This document shows positions 47,457-58,342 of a stretch of 64,000 nt of DNA, piece after piece. The notes beneath the pieces were generated by a model. That model did no database searches. It was given only the letters and a program-made list of their open reading frames with translations, and was not told the origin of the DNA. The DNA comes from Thermothelomyces thermophilus ATCC 42464 (lineage: Eukaryota > Ascomycota > Sordariomycetes > Sordariales > Chaetomiaceae): the NCBI RefSeq assembly GCF_000226095.1, contig NC_016475.1:1054001-1118000 (forward strand), written 5' to 3'. Position 1 is the first letter of the stretch; each line of letters opens with the position of its first letter. The position numbers and the translations under genes were made by a program.

Positions 47457-47517
47457 GCGCCTTACGTGCTGTGGTAAGCGCGTGGCTGGTGCTTTAGAAG
47501 CTGTAGCGCTTCTGACA
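47457..47517 (-). repeat. Fragment of a third copia LTR, hardly mutated
   Basis: These 61 bp match the U3 start of the copia LTR (compare 47311-47371), ending GCGCTTCTGACA. They keep TpG and CpA pairs that the LTR copies inside the nest have lost, so they show the pre-RIP sequence. The rest of this LTR is missing. Confidence 0.7.
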
Positions 47518-47908
47518 CCTGTGAAGGTTGTATAACGGCAAGCAAGACATGAAATACCGCGAACGTAGGATCCAAAAAGGAGTGGCTTCACTTTGGTGTG
47601 TAGGGAAGCTTGTCAGCGAACCATTAGCCGCTAAATTTTTACAACAGCGTGGGGTAATGTCATGTAGTTACAGCTGAGACTGATTCAATTTGAATCGGTC
47701 CCGGCACATCGTCGGGAACAGCGCCCGTGCATCCTTATAACTCCAGACACTGCTGTCACGAAACCCCTCTATTCCGAGAGCGGAGTCCACCCAGAAAGTA
47801 GAGAGGATCTGCCTCTGACAATTTCCCACCGGAGCGAAAGAGTTGGACCATATCAACGACCATGCAGCCTACAGCGGGTCCGGTGGTCATATAGGGCTTG
47901 CCGTATCA
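47518..47908. other. Right border of the nest, no gene seen
   Basis: Composition returns to the GC-rich genomic norm within this stretch. It should include the 3' UTR of the MYND gene. Short frames on both strands lack support. Confidence 0.5.
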
Positions 47909-50900
47909 TCACGAATGCTTAGCAATGCACTCCTTCTTGTGCCGCTTCCAATCTGCCCTCTGACACGTCCGGCCACAATACTTGACCTTCAGGCACTTGG
48001 CAAATGCCTTCAGCTCGCCACCTTCCTTCGACTTCTCCCTTGCACAGCTGCGGCACCCGGTGACCCCGTCCCCCTTCTCCTTCCTCCCGTCCTGGCCCAG
48101 CCCGGGCCCAAACGGCTCAACATCCGGCATCACATCCTCCACCAAAACACTCGCAAACAAAGGCGAGATCGCCGCTCTTACACAAAACCTCTTCACCACC
48201 TCCCACATCGGCACATCCGGCTCCCACCCCGCCGGAAACACCCCTTTGCCACACCCACACACGACCTCTTCGCCCATATCCACCGACACCGGCGCCCTGT
48301 ACCTGCCCTCCTCCCCAACCCGGTACTCACATCCGTCCCGGTGCGCCCACTCCCCGGCGCGACACCGCTCCACCCACGCGGGCAGCACCTCCTTCCATAG
48401 CCTTAGCTCGTCCGCATCGACCGTGATGTATACCCCCCCCCCGCCGAGCGGGTCCGCGACGGCCGCCAGGAAGCCGCGGTGTTCCAGCACGGGCATGATG
48501 CCGTGCGTGAGCGGGAGCACGGCGCAGTCGAGGAGGACGGTGCGGCGGGCGAGGTCGAGGCGCAGGGTCGAGGGGAAGATGAGCATTGTTGACGCCGCCG
48601 CCGCCCTCGCCTTGGTTGGGATTGTGAAGCGCGAAGATGGATTCTCTTCTTGGGGAGGCGGGGTTGCGTGTATTAGAGTTGAGACCTGCGAACTGCATGA
48701 AGAGGCAGTGCAGGGATTCTTTCAGGGCGATGCGGGCCCGCTCTGGCCGGGTCGCGGCGGCGAGGAGGATGGGGTTGTTGCGTAGGCGGGCTTCGCGGGT
48801 GGAGAACATTTGGTCGGTGTGGACAGAGAGGAAACTGAGCGCTCTTGGGTTACAGAGGGAGATGACGGGGGCGGTGGGGAGGGAGATTTGTGGGGTGTTC
48901 CAGAGGATTGGGACCGGATCGTTGGTGTTGTCGGGACAGTTGGAGAATAAGAGAGGCGAGGTGAAGGTGGCCGAAGGGTGAACGGCAGGGTTGGGCATGA
49001 CGATGGCGATGAGCTCGATGTATGCAGATTTGCGGGCGATACGCATTGTATAGGACTCGGCGACGACTGGGACGGGGAAGGTGACTTTGACAGGGGTCTT
49101 GTTGATAGTGATCGTGAAGGTGCATGGCGAGGTCGTGGTGGATTGGACTGGGCAACTACCGAGGAGGGCAGACTTCAGGGCGTCCGAGACCACGTCCAGC
49201 CGGGCTGTCATGCAGGCAATCCTAGCCGTGTTCGGGTTGATCGTGACACTGACTGTTGTCCTGACCTCCGAGTTTTCAGGAGCCGGGGACGCGAAAGCGT
49301 CCTTGGCAAACCCTGCAACGACGATTGTCCCTGCCTGGTTGGGAAGATCTTTGCTGATGTATACATGGTTGGTATCTCCTAGATTTGTCTTGAAGATGCA
49401 CAGGTCGACCCCTAGGCGACGGATGAATCTGCTGGCAGTCGTTGGAGTGCTTTGCATACAGAAGCCCACAATCGCGGTCCGTGGCTCGAGAAGAAGCATC
49501 CAGGAAGGGACTCTAAAGGAGACAAACAACGGACAGTTGCCATGCCAGCCCTGGTAATCCTCGGTAATGACCAGCTCGAAGGCATTGCTAAAGGGGATCC
49601 CGCTGGGGGAAAGGCTGCCAAAGCCAAGTTGTACAGCGGCGAAGTAGTTCTCCCAGCCAACATATCCACCAGAAGAGTCACGAACCACGCCATGAACTGG
49701 TATGGTGCCCACAGTCGAGAAATCCGGATCGGTAAACACCCGGAGTGCGGACCGCGGTACCTTCAGCGTGATGCAAACCGAGGACGGCATGTCTTGCCAG
49801 TGGGCAATGCTGGGAGCCCCCTTCGGTGCCGTGCCCATCCCCATATCGCGCTTGGCAAAGCTCTTGAACGTGTCGACGGAGTGGATATCCAGGAGGTGCA
49901 TGTACAGGTACAGCTCCTGCAAGAAGAGACACCCAATAAGGTGGGTGCGATTGGACTCTATGCGTGCCAGCAGGATGTCCATGGCTCGGTCCCAGCTAGC
50001 GACAATGCGCTTCTTGACGAGAACCAGGAAAGAAACAAAGCTCGCTCGGGTGTAGGTAGGGAGCGAGGCGTGCAAAATCGACTCCGGATTCATGGTGGCC
50101 ATGGAGAACATCCTTCCTATATTCTCGCCGGGGAACATATCGACGTACACTCGGTATAGCAGAGATGCCAGCTGTTCGTCATCCATGTGCAAACGCTCTA
50201 TGTGGGAGGCCGAACTGCAAGGCGGCCGCTTCCATGTGATTCTCGAGTACAACTGCCTCAGTGGTTCGACAGTCGTTTGTTGCAGGGACTGAATGAAGCC
50301 CATCAGCTGCTCGTCGCCGATAGACGAAGGGCATGTGTTTGTCCAGTATTCGACTGGAAAGAGGCCGAGGAGCAGGGAGCTTGTCGGGAGGTGCCCGCCA
50401 AGAATCTCGTCGAGTTGTTCCTGGTACGAGCGCTTCCGCTGCACTAGGGTTTCAGTGTACAGACTTGACGAAGCATCACCGTCGAGAAGGGGCGAGGCAG
50501 CGGTCAGCAAATTGAGTCCGCCAACGTGGTCGATGAGGTTTGAGGTGTCGATGACGTTGAAGGAAACCGGAGCAGTTCCGTCAGTGCCGTAGTCGTCCTC
50601 GACCAGCACGAGCGGATCTAGGCTAGTATGTCGACTCCGATACCAGCACACGGTTCTGTCAAACCCGGTAGCACGCCGATTCTGAAGCGTATAACAGAAC
50701 GGTATAGCATCGCCGGCGAAGAAACGTAGTCTTACGTTCTCCCGGCCTCGCCCCCTGAATGTATCGCTCCACGTGCAAAGCTCGGCTCTGGCAGCTGCCA
50801 CAACGTCCTCTAACTTCGACACCCTCGGCTGGTCTTGAGATAGCGGCAATTCTTAAGCCAAAGGGACGTAGGCGGTTGAAAGATGGAAACCGAGCAGGGG

Positions 50901-51771
50901 ATCGATAGCGTAGTGAAGCCTCACGGTGGAGTCGGGGGACACGAACAATGGATTCGCATAGGTGGCTTGGGAGCGGACCATGTGATCCATATCCACGGTT
51001 CCGTGCTTCCAGAACTGGTCGTGTAGCTCATTCAAGTCCAGCCCCGCGAGCATGCCGGCGGGTGTGGCGGATCGGAGACCAGATAATATTACGCCGGTGC
51101 CGCGTCTCTTTCGGTTCCGTGTCTCGATGGCCGTCTTGAACGTCTTCTTCATCCAGGATTGCCGCTCCGTGGCTGTAGAGATGTAGAAGGCCCAGACCTC
51201 GGCAACCCTGGTCAGAGTTCCACGGTCGCAGAACGCGACGAGGTTACCGTAGTCGCCCTCTCGCCAAGCTTCGAACGAGGTGGCCAGAGTGTGCAACTTC
51301 TTGGCCTGTTTCTGCAGCCGGTCATGGCAGGCCTTGTTGATAAATACGTGATGGTACAGATCCCAATTGTCGTTGTTCCACTGCCCGTTCGAATCGTCAA
51401 GAATGAGGGTAACAAGAAGAACGTTTCGGGTTGCTAAGCGTTAATAGGTGGCCGATGGGCGTGTAGGGACAGAAGCCGCGCCAGGAACTCCTCACCGATG
51501 ATAGCGGGCTCAATGTCACAGCATGTGATATCCATTCGGCGAGAACCTATGTAAACTCCAAGTCATTGATTAGTCAGTTATACCAAGCTTCCGTCAACGA
51601 CGACCTACCGTCGGAGTGGACAGTGAAGAAGATATTGCGGACGTCGCCACATCCCAGGAGCAGGATGTTTGCATCCTTCTCTGGGGGCAGGCCCTGTGTC
51701 AGAAACACTGCGGGTGTGTTGCCGATGGGATAGAAGTGCACCCAGAGGTTGGCATATCCAGGAGTCAACAT
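47909..51771 (-). pseudogene. DUF4470/MYND-finger protein gene, broken by one stop and one frameshift
   Basis: Exon 1 is 51771-51609 (MLTPGYANLWVHFYPIGNTP; ILLLGCGDVRNIFFTVHSD), exon 2 is 51546-51496 and exon 3 starts at 51433. Both introns are 62 nt with GT...AG ends; intron 2 has ATTAAC. The N-terminal part (CCDIEPAII, RNVLLVTLILDD) is the fungal DUF4470 module. A long middle region follows. The C-terminus is a MYND zinc finger: CRSC, then KYCGRTCQRADWKRHKKEC. An in-frame TAA at 50855-50853 interrupts ...AYVPLA and ELPLSQ, and near 48585 the frame shifts by one base between GGGGVN and MLIFPSTLRLDL. Apart from these two lesions more than 1,200 codons are intact. An ATG at 52170 would extend exon 1 by 133 codons of doubtful sequence. 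Confidence 0.75.
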
Positions 51772-52170
51772 TGCAACGGCTGGCTGAAGTTGGTCTCGGA
51801 GGCGGCTTTGATCGAACTGTAGGATGCTCTGGAGCAGCAGTTCTGAGGAGCGCGCAGGAACTTTTAAGCAGTCGGTCATCTTCATGCCCCTCTGGATGTT
51901 GCACAAAAAACATACAAACAGCTCGAGCCAGTCAGACTTTGGGAAACCGTTTGTTGTTGTGCCAGCCGTCGCACCAGTGAGGCCTACCGCCAGCTGGGCC
52001 ATGCCATCAATGCTACGGCCCAACGAACTGCAGTCGCCCTTCCGCCCTTTCAACCACTTTCTATAGCGCACTGCCGATTTTGACCGCCTCGTCAACCCTA
52101 GATCGCAATCTCGGTCGGCAGCTCCTGCTCCCATATTCGGACCCGCCTGGCCTACTTTGCTGGCTGGCAT

Positions 52171-53931
52171 CCCACTTCAACCTTTCAACTGTGATATCGT
52201 CGCCATCTCATGCAAACGCCTGACGGTACTAGTCCAACCTGACGACCACTTTCCTGCAGCCTACCCTATGAGGCACTGAGGCTACGAGGAAGCTCCGTTT
52301 GTCTGGCTTCTCAGGGCGACCAGGTGTTCGAATGACTGCGCTGATGAGGATAAGGAGAAGGGAGCAGGTAGACATGACTGCGTTTCGGCGGTCTACGTGT
52401 CGCACTCAGCCGGTCTAAAGGCCGAGCTTTCAGACACGCTCAGAGCCACAAGTTTCTCACACATCTACGGCGTGTTTACAGACGCAGTCATGCCTCACCC
52501 AGTCGCTCAATCGGCGCATCGAAAGACCTATACGATACCGATTTATCCAGTACTACGAGGCCAACAACATTACCCCATTCGGCCTTCCTCCCCATCTTAC
52601 CTACCTGCTCCAGCCCCGATCGCTGAGCCGTCGCTGCGATGTCGCCTACGGAGCTTTACTTGGCTGTGCCCCTGGCGAAGGGCTTTAGGTGCAAACCTTG
52701 AGGTTCCGTGATTCTCGGCGCACGTCTAACGACAACGAAAGTCCACCATCCGCCAGGCGATGCGAGACGGATGGGAGAAAGCCTGCGAAACCGCCAAGCA
52801 TGGTAGGCAGCTGTTCTGACTCGCGGCACGGCCGGGCATTTGGAAAGGGCAAAACTTGGAAGTTACCAATCAGACTGAAACACGTCGCGGTTGGTTCTTG
52901 GGTATACGTCCCGTTCGTTATTGCTGACCCAAGACCTAGAAGGCACAGCTGTAGGGTGGGCCTAGGTTCCCATTGGCTGAGAGAATAGAGCTCCAGACAG
53001 GCCTCTTTGCCTACTTGCCCACCACAGCCTCCTTGATGGAAGATGAGAGGTCTGGTAAAATCAAGATAGTTCAATAGTTCGATGTCTCCAAGTCGTAGGT
53101 TCCTGTAAGCTGGCCCTATAGCTAGGTACAAGAACGGGGTACGTATAAAGAGGGCTCCACCCAACAAAGCTAGGACCTACAAAGGCTTATCTAAACATCT
53201 GTGTGTGCACTCGTGTGCGGAAGTGCGATGCATTTTGCACAGTATGAGCCATTGAAGAACATACTCATATGCTGATTCGTTGCAAATTTGCCTTGGATGC
53301 AATTTTGGCAGCTACAGTTATTATCTAGAGCCCACTTGTGAGTGCCATTGTGTTTCCATGTAGGAAGAGGAAACTTCGAATGACAACATGCGAAGCGAGG
53401 CCAACACAACACTATAACAGGTATGTCAATCAACTATATTTCGTTTAACAGGGCCATGGGACTCATGAAACGAGGGAAGTAGTAATTACGGATTAGTGCT
53501 CATTGGCATTGGCTCTGCTCCTGCTCGTTTCAAAGTTGACTTGTCCAAGATATCGCATTGCTTCGAACATAATATCGTGCGTAAAAAATGGGTTAGAAAC
53601 GGCACCGGTCATGTCCCAGTTATACGCAAAACACGATCCGGGAAGCCATGTACTGTACATACATAACCTTTTTTTGTCCTGCAGCCTCTGTTGGGGCTTT
53701 TTGTTGCCAGCCGCGGGGCCGTCAGGTAGCCGCAGCGGGGGATATGCAGTTGTTGAACTTGTTGGTTCGTGAACCAGGCAATTACCGCAGCCTAATCGTT
53801 TAGTCTCAAAAATTTGCAGGCGGCCTTTGTTCTTCTTAATTTCCTGAATTTTATCTTTTTCCAGATAAGAGAAGGGACCGACAACAGAACTTTTCTCCGG
53901 CGGTGCCTCCAAGAACGTTCAGACAATTGCA
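52171..53931. other. 1.76-kb intergenic region
   Basis: This is the divergent promoter region between the MYND gene and the BTB gene. Several frames of 80-160 codons occur (for example minus strand 53167-52685), but none has a recognisable domain or believable codon pattern. No RNA gene was recognised. Confidence 0.45.
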
Positions 53932-55272
53932 ATGGCCCCGTCAGAAGCAGAAGCCAGTCAAGCGGCCGAGCAACCAGCCTCTCGCTCGCGCTCGCGGGCG
54001 TCTTCGGTCGGCGCTCAGTATCGAGAAGGCGAGTACGATACGATCGAGGACGTCCGTACCACGTCTCTCTATTCCGCCTTGTCCGGTCTTCTCACTTCCG
54101 GCAAGTTCTCTGACATGATCGTTCGCTGCGGCGGTCGCGAGTTTAAGGCTCACCGCGCCATTGTTTGCCCGCAGTCTTCCTTCTTTGACAGGGCCATTAC
54201 GGACGGGTTCTCAGTAAGGGACTTTACACAATATTAGTCTTGTCTTGTGTTCTTTTTATTATTCTTTTTCACGATTTTTAGTTCTCTTTTTATCGTCTTC
54301 TTTACCTCTTCTTTTCTTTGTTTTCTTATCATGTTCTGATGCTAATACCTAGCGCGAATTAACCGGTTTAATTAACTAATATCTCACCAGGAGAGTACAA
54401 CAGGTGTCGTGGAGCTGCCCGACGACGATCCAAACGTCCTCGAGCGTTTCCTACAGTTTCTCTATACCGGAAACTACGAGGACGAAACCATCTTGGACTG
54501 GCATAAACCAGCCGAGGTCAGCATGATGACACCCGAGGAAGTTGCTGAACTGTTGGCGGAGGTTCCTGGGGTTAGTGTCACCGCCCCCGCTGCTGAGCAG
54601 CCCCTCAATGATGCAGCCTCGAGCTCTTCGGCGGCAGCGCCCCCGGAAACCGCAGGTGCCGCGGACACGGCCAATCCTCCTCCACCTGGCGGGAACAACG
54701 ATGATGATAGTGACACCGAAGACGGAAGCTACCGGTCACGACTGTCCAACGGTGAGCCCGGCGAACCGGAGGAACCCGCGGAGGAATACAACGAGTTCGA
54801 CGCGGAAGACCCCGAGGAAGACTCCTCCACGGATGACCACCGGAGCAAAGATCAGATCAACCGACGACATTCTCAGCTTCTCCGAGAACTAGGGGATTCG
54901 TTCGCGGCCGAAAGGCAGCTCTTGAACGAGTTGCGGACCCGGCAAAGCCTCTTCCTACCGCTGCGGCTGTACGTCATGGCCGACAAGTTCGACGTGCCCG
55001 CCCTCAAGCTGCTGGCCCGAGACCGCTTCTACCGCGCCGCCGAGCTGGCGTGGAGGGAAGTCGAGTGCTTCCCGGACGTCGTGGACGAGCTCTACACGAC
55101 CACGCCCGCGTCCGATCTGGCCATGCGCGAGATTGTCTGTCGCCTGGTCGGATGTAGCATCAAGGACGATGAGCAGAGGGAGAGGATGGCGCCCGTAATG
55201 CGGAAGCACGGAGACTTTGCCGTCGGCGTCCTCAACTATTTCATCGAGTCTGAGCGGCACATCTGGACCTGA
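53932..55272 (+). CDS. BTB/POZ domain protein
   Basis: Exons are 53932-54213 and 54391-55272, giving 387 residues. The 177-nt intron starts GTAAGG, ends CACCAG and carries ATTAACTAAT before the acceptor. Residues 1-50 are Ala/Ser/Arg rich. The BTB domain spans the splice site: GKFSDMIVRCGGREFKAHRA, then VELPDDDPNVLERFLQFLYT, ending at about residue 125. A low-complexity acidic segment (about residues 145-245) separates it from LPLRLYVMADKFDVPALKLL, the usual C-terminal helix of fungal BTB proteins. Such proteins mediate protein-protein contacts; some act as cullin-3 adaptors. The partner cannot be told from the sequence. Confidence 0.88.
54214..54390 (+). other. Intron of the BTB gene
   Basis: Spliced in phase 0 between FSVR-type read-through and ESTTGVVELP. 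It is T-rich with GTAAGG donor and CACCAG acceptor. Reading through gives a stop within 8 codons. Confidence 0.85.
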
Positions 55273-55491
55273 TCTTTCGAGCCCTCCTGTCGCCTGGCTT
55301 CTCGCCTGGCTTCTCGCTCGGAAATGGAGGGATGGCAGTGGCGCTCATCTTCTTCTTAAGTATTAGATCTCGAATATTAGTTCGGATATCAGCTCTCTAT
55401 TATTAGTTGCTATCTATACGTACATATAAATCTCCTTAACAAGTAAACTCCGCAAGACAGACCAGGCCGTCAAGGCATGGCAATTGCGGTT

Positions 55492-55700
55492 TCACCGTCG
55501 CAACACGGGGGAGATCTCGGTTTTCTGCTGGGTGAGCAGCGCCAGCCGCCACGGCAGCGCGTTGTAGTCACCCTCGTCCTTGGCCGGGTCGAGGCCCTGG
55601 TAGAGGAAGCGCAGCGACTCCGACACGTCGATCGTCAGCGTCTGATCGGTCAGCTTGCGGATCACCTCGCCGTGGCTGATGCTCCTCATCCACGAACTGT
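55492..55700 (-). pseudogene. Coding-like fragment of unknown family
   Basis: About 65 codons on the minus strand with good codon use: SWMRSISHGEVIRKLTDQ, then VSESLRFLYQGLDP, YNALPWRLALLTQ. It looks like an internal exon of a conserved protein, but no start, further exon or neighbour belongs to it, and I cannot name the family. The sequence before it on that strand lacks a believable promoter or upstream exon. It is probably a remnant, like the GH43 relic beside it. Confidence 0.4.
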
Positions 55701-55868
55701 CACGCCAAGACTATATATAATTCCCGAGGACCAGACTTGTTTCGTGATTAAGGTATGTCGCGTAGGATGACGGTGATCGGTTAAACAAAGCCATCTAGGA
55801 CTGGGATATGCTAGTGGTGGCAGTCATTTCCCCAGAAATGCACGCCAGGAACTGCATGGCTTGCCTGT

Positions 55869-56916
55869 GGCACGGGCGACCACCCGCTGACGGCGAGCTG
55901 GGTGGAAAAGGGGCTCATCAAGACCAACTGGGACACCTTTTCGCTCGACACATCCACCTTTGTCGCCAACGGCACGCGCTACCTGGTCTGGGCGCAACAG
56001 GAGCCGTCGCGGCCTGACGAGAACTCGAGCATCATGATCGCGCCCCCTCGAGAACCCCTGGACGATCGGCGGCACGGCCGTTGCCATCTCCCGCCCAACC
56101 CTGCCGTGGGAGCGTATCGGGTACAAGGTCAACGAGGGGCCATACGTGATCCAGCGCAACGGCAAGGTCTTTCTGACGTGCTCGGCCAGTGCCAGTGCGA
56201 CGGACTCCAACTACTGCATGGGCATGCCGACGGCGACGGAGGGATCGGACCTGCTGAACCCGGCCTCATGGAGCAAATCGCAGAACCCCATCTTCGCCAG
56301 CAATCCAAAGACCAATCAATGGGGACCGGGTCACAACTTGTTTGTTGTGTCGGAGGACGGGTTAAGCGACATCCTAGTGTATCATGACCGCGGGTACAAG
56401 GATATCCGAGGCGACCCGCTCAATGATCCGAACCGGCGGACAAGGATGCAGAAGCTGTACTGGAAGGAGGACGGAACGCCAGACTTTGGGGTGCCCGTGC
56501 CGGAAGGGAACACACCAGTGCGGCTGCGGTCAGCCGCAGGGTTGGGCCAGGACGTGAGGTACTACACGGGCAGCGACGGTCCGACGGACACGCCGGCGCT
56601 GGCTGATACCCAGTTTCGTATCGCCAGTCCCGGGTTGGCGGGCGGGAGTATGGTCAGCCTGGAGTCGACGAGCAACCCGGGCATGTTTGTGCGCCGGGCG
56701 GACGATGGAAGTGCGCAGTTTGTAAGCAGCGATGCGCTGGGCTCGGCTTCTGCCAAAGCATCGGCCAGCTTCAACCTCGTCCCCGGGTTGGCCGACGTCT
56801 CGTTCGAAGCGTCGGATGCGAGTGACCAGTATCTTCGGTTGGAAGCAAGCGGACGACTCACGACGGTACAGGCTGGGGAGGATGCCCAGGAGCAGGCAAC
56901 CTTCTTTTTGGAGTAG
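55869..56916 (+). pseudogene. GH43 alpha-L-arabinofuranosidase relic with C-terminal AbfB-like domain
   Basis: The first frame (from about 55869) reads GTGDHPLTASWVEKGLIKTN, WDTFSLDTSTFVANGTRYLV and ends ENSSIMIA. The next frame continues PLENPWTIGGTAVAISRP, ERIGYKVNEGPYVIQRNGKV, with no gap in the expected protein, so one base is extra in the C5 run at 56043-56047. GPGHNLFVVSEDG and DPNRRTRMQ are typical of the second half of GH43 exo-arabinofuranosidases. A beta-trefoil AbfB-like domain (VRLRSAAGLG, MVSLESTSNPGMFVRR, VSFEASDASDQYLRL) ends at TAG 56916. Signal peptide and first blades with the catalytic base are absent. Such enzymes release arabinose from arabinan or arabinoxylan outside the cell. 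Confidence 0.75.
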
Positions 56917-58342
56917 CTCGATGTTGAAGCGAGTGATTAGGAAAGGAACTGAAGAACTGAAAGTAGAGAACAAAGTGGGGGAGTGAAGCGACCATCCAAA
57001 TCATCCCAACTCAGTCGCTCCTATCGCGAGCCCACTATCATTATCGTGTCGCCACCGGCAGATCGGTGACGGCCGGCTAGTTCCTGTAAGACAAGACCGG
57101 CTTTTATAGTGGGCGACGCTTCTCGGAGCCTGTCGTCCGGAACCGAGAATACGGGTCGGTGCCATCTCCGATGCCGTTTGCGCAACCTTTCATTATCAAA
57201 AGGGTTCCGGTCCGATCACAAGACAGCGCGGAAGGAAAGGGGTTCGGGCGGTCTGTATCGGCTTTCTCGAGGTGTTGCCGTCGTCCAGGTCCAAGGGCCG
57301 AGAACGCCGGAAAGGTCCCGAGACGCGCTTGCTTACCCCGCATCACGATAAGCTACGGAGCGGGTCCGGTGGGGCGGGAGTCGGACGGAAATCCTCGGCT
57401 CACCACGGGCCTCCTCCTGATATCAAACGATAGGAAAGCCTATCAACGCCTTCGAGACGAGACGCGAGCGATGCAAACATGGTTGGTATAAAACAAAAGG
57501 CTGTAACCTTCGAGGCAGTCACGGCTCTTTAGGTTCCTGCGATGGGCGTTTGTCGACCACGGCGGGTCTGCAATGGGGGAGGCCGAGACCCATGTGGTGT
57601 GGTGTTATGTGCGAATCCGTAAGTACTGCGTCTTCTCCGAGCTCGAGGTGCTGTTGTGGAGAGTTTGGACCCCACATTGCAGGTCTGCGGAGTATATCGA
57701 GAACTTGGAAAGACCTGCCAACCAAGAGGAAGCCGCATGTCCTAGCTCTTACTACCAGGCCACCATCTGGCACGCAGGCCTGCGGTTCGTCTCATGTAGC
57801 GCTGTGTTAGGTAACCTAATGCTTCTAACGGACCCAAAACAGGCGGTCACTTGACCTCGGTTGCCGTCATCAGGGGCTAGGCGGACCGGGGCACCTTAAG
57901 CCGAGAGACACTTACACCGTGAATGACCGCCACCAATAAATAGCCCACCCGGTGGCTATTGCTTCCCCTGTTTGAACTTTGACCAACACAAACCAGCCCA
58001 AAAAAAACCGTTGCTGGGATATCAATTGAAACCCATTCCAACGTGTCTTACGTCAGGGGCATGAGATCTGCCCCGGGCCCCACCTTTGTTTACCCACACA
58101 CACGTTGCTGCCGGCCGGGAACTCCAGAGACCGGAAGGGGGGCACGGAAATAAGGACCCGAACTCACGGCCTTCTAGAAGTCGGGCCCAGGGAAACGACG
58201 TCCGGCCCTTGGCCAGCGGCACAACCTTTGCACGAGACCCGAACCCATCAGACGGGACAGGCCAGCCAAACACGACCACCAAGAACCCACCAAGCATCGG
58301 CTTCTCCACAGCACCATTCCCCAAGCCGCTGCATTTGCCGTG
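56917..58342. other. 1.4-kb region without a supported gene
   Basis: Frames up to 110 codons occur on both strands but lack domains. The last part should carry the promoter of the ThDP gene. Confidence 0.45.

Noticed and set aside
47495-47520. Hairpin AGAAGC...GCTTCT resembling a Helitron end
   Set aside because: It is the palindromic start of the copia LTR; no CTRR terminus or Helitron gene is present.
47843-48785. Long plus-strand frames of 185 and 267 codons
   Set aside because: Antisense to the MYND-finger gene; Pro/Ser/His-rich composition is typical of GC-rich shadows.
48978-50159. Several plus-strand frames of 100-235 codons
   Set aside because: Shadows of the MYND gene's long third exon.
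52685-53167. 160-codon minus-strand frame
   Set aside because: No domain, no splice partners, and composition without coding bias.
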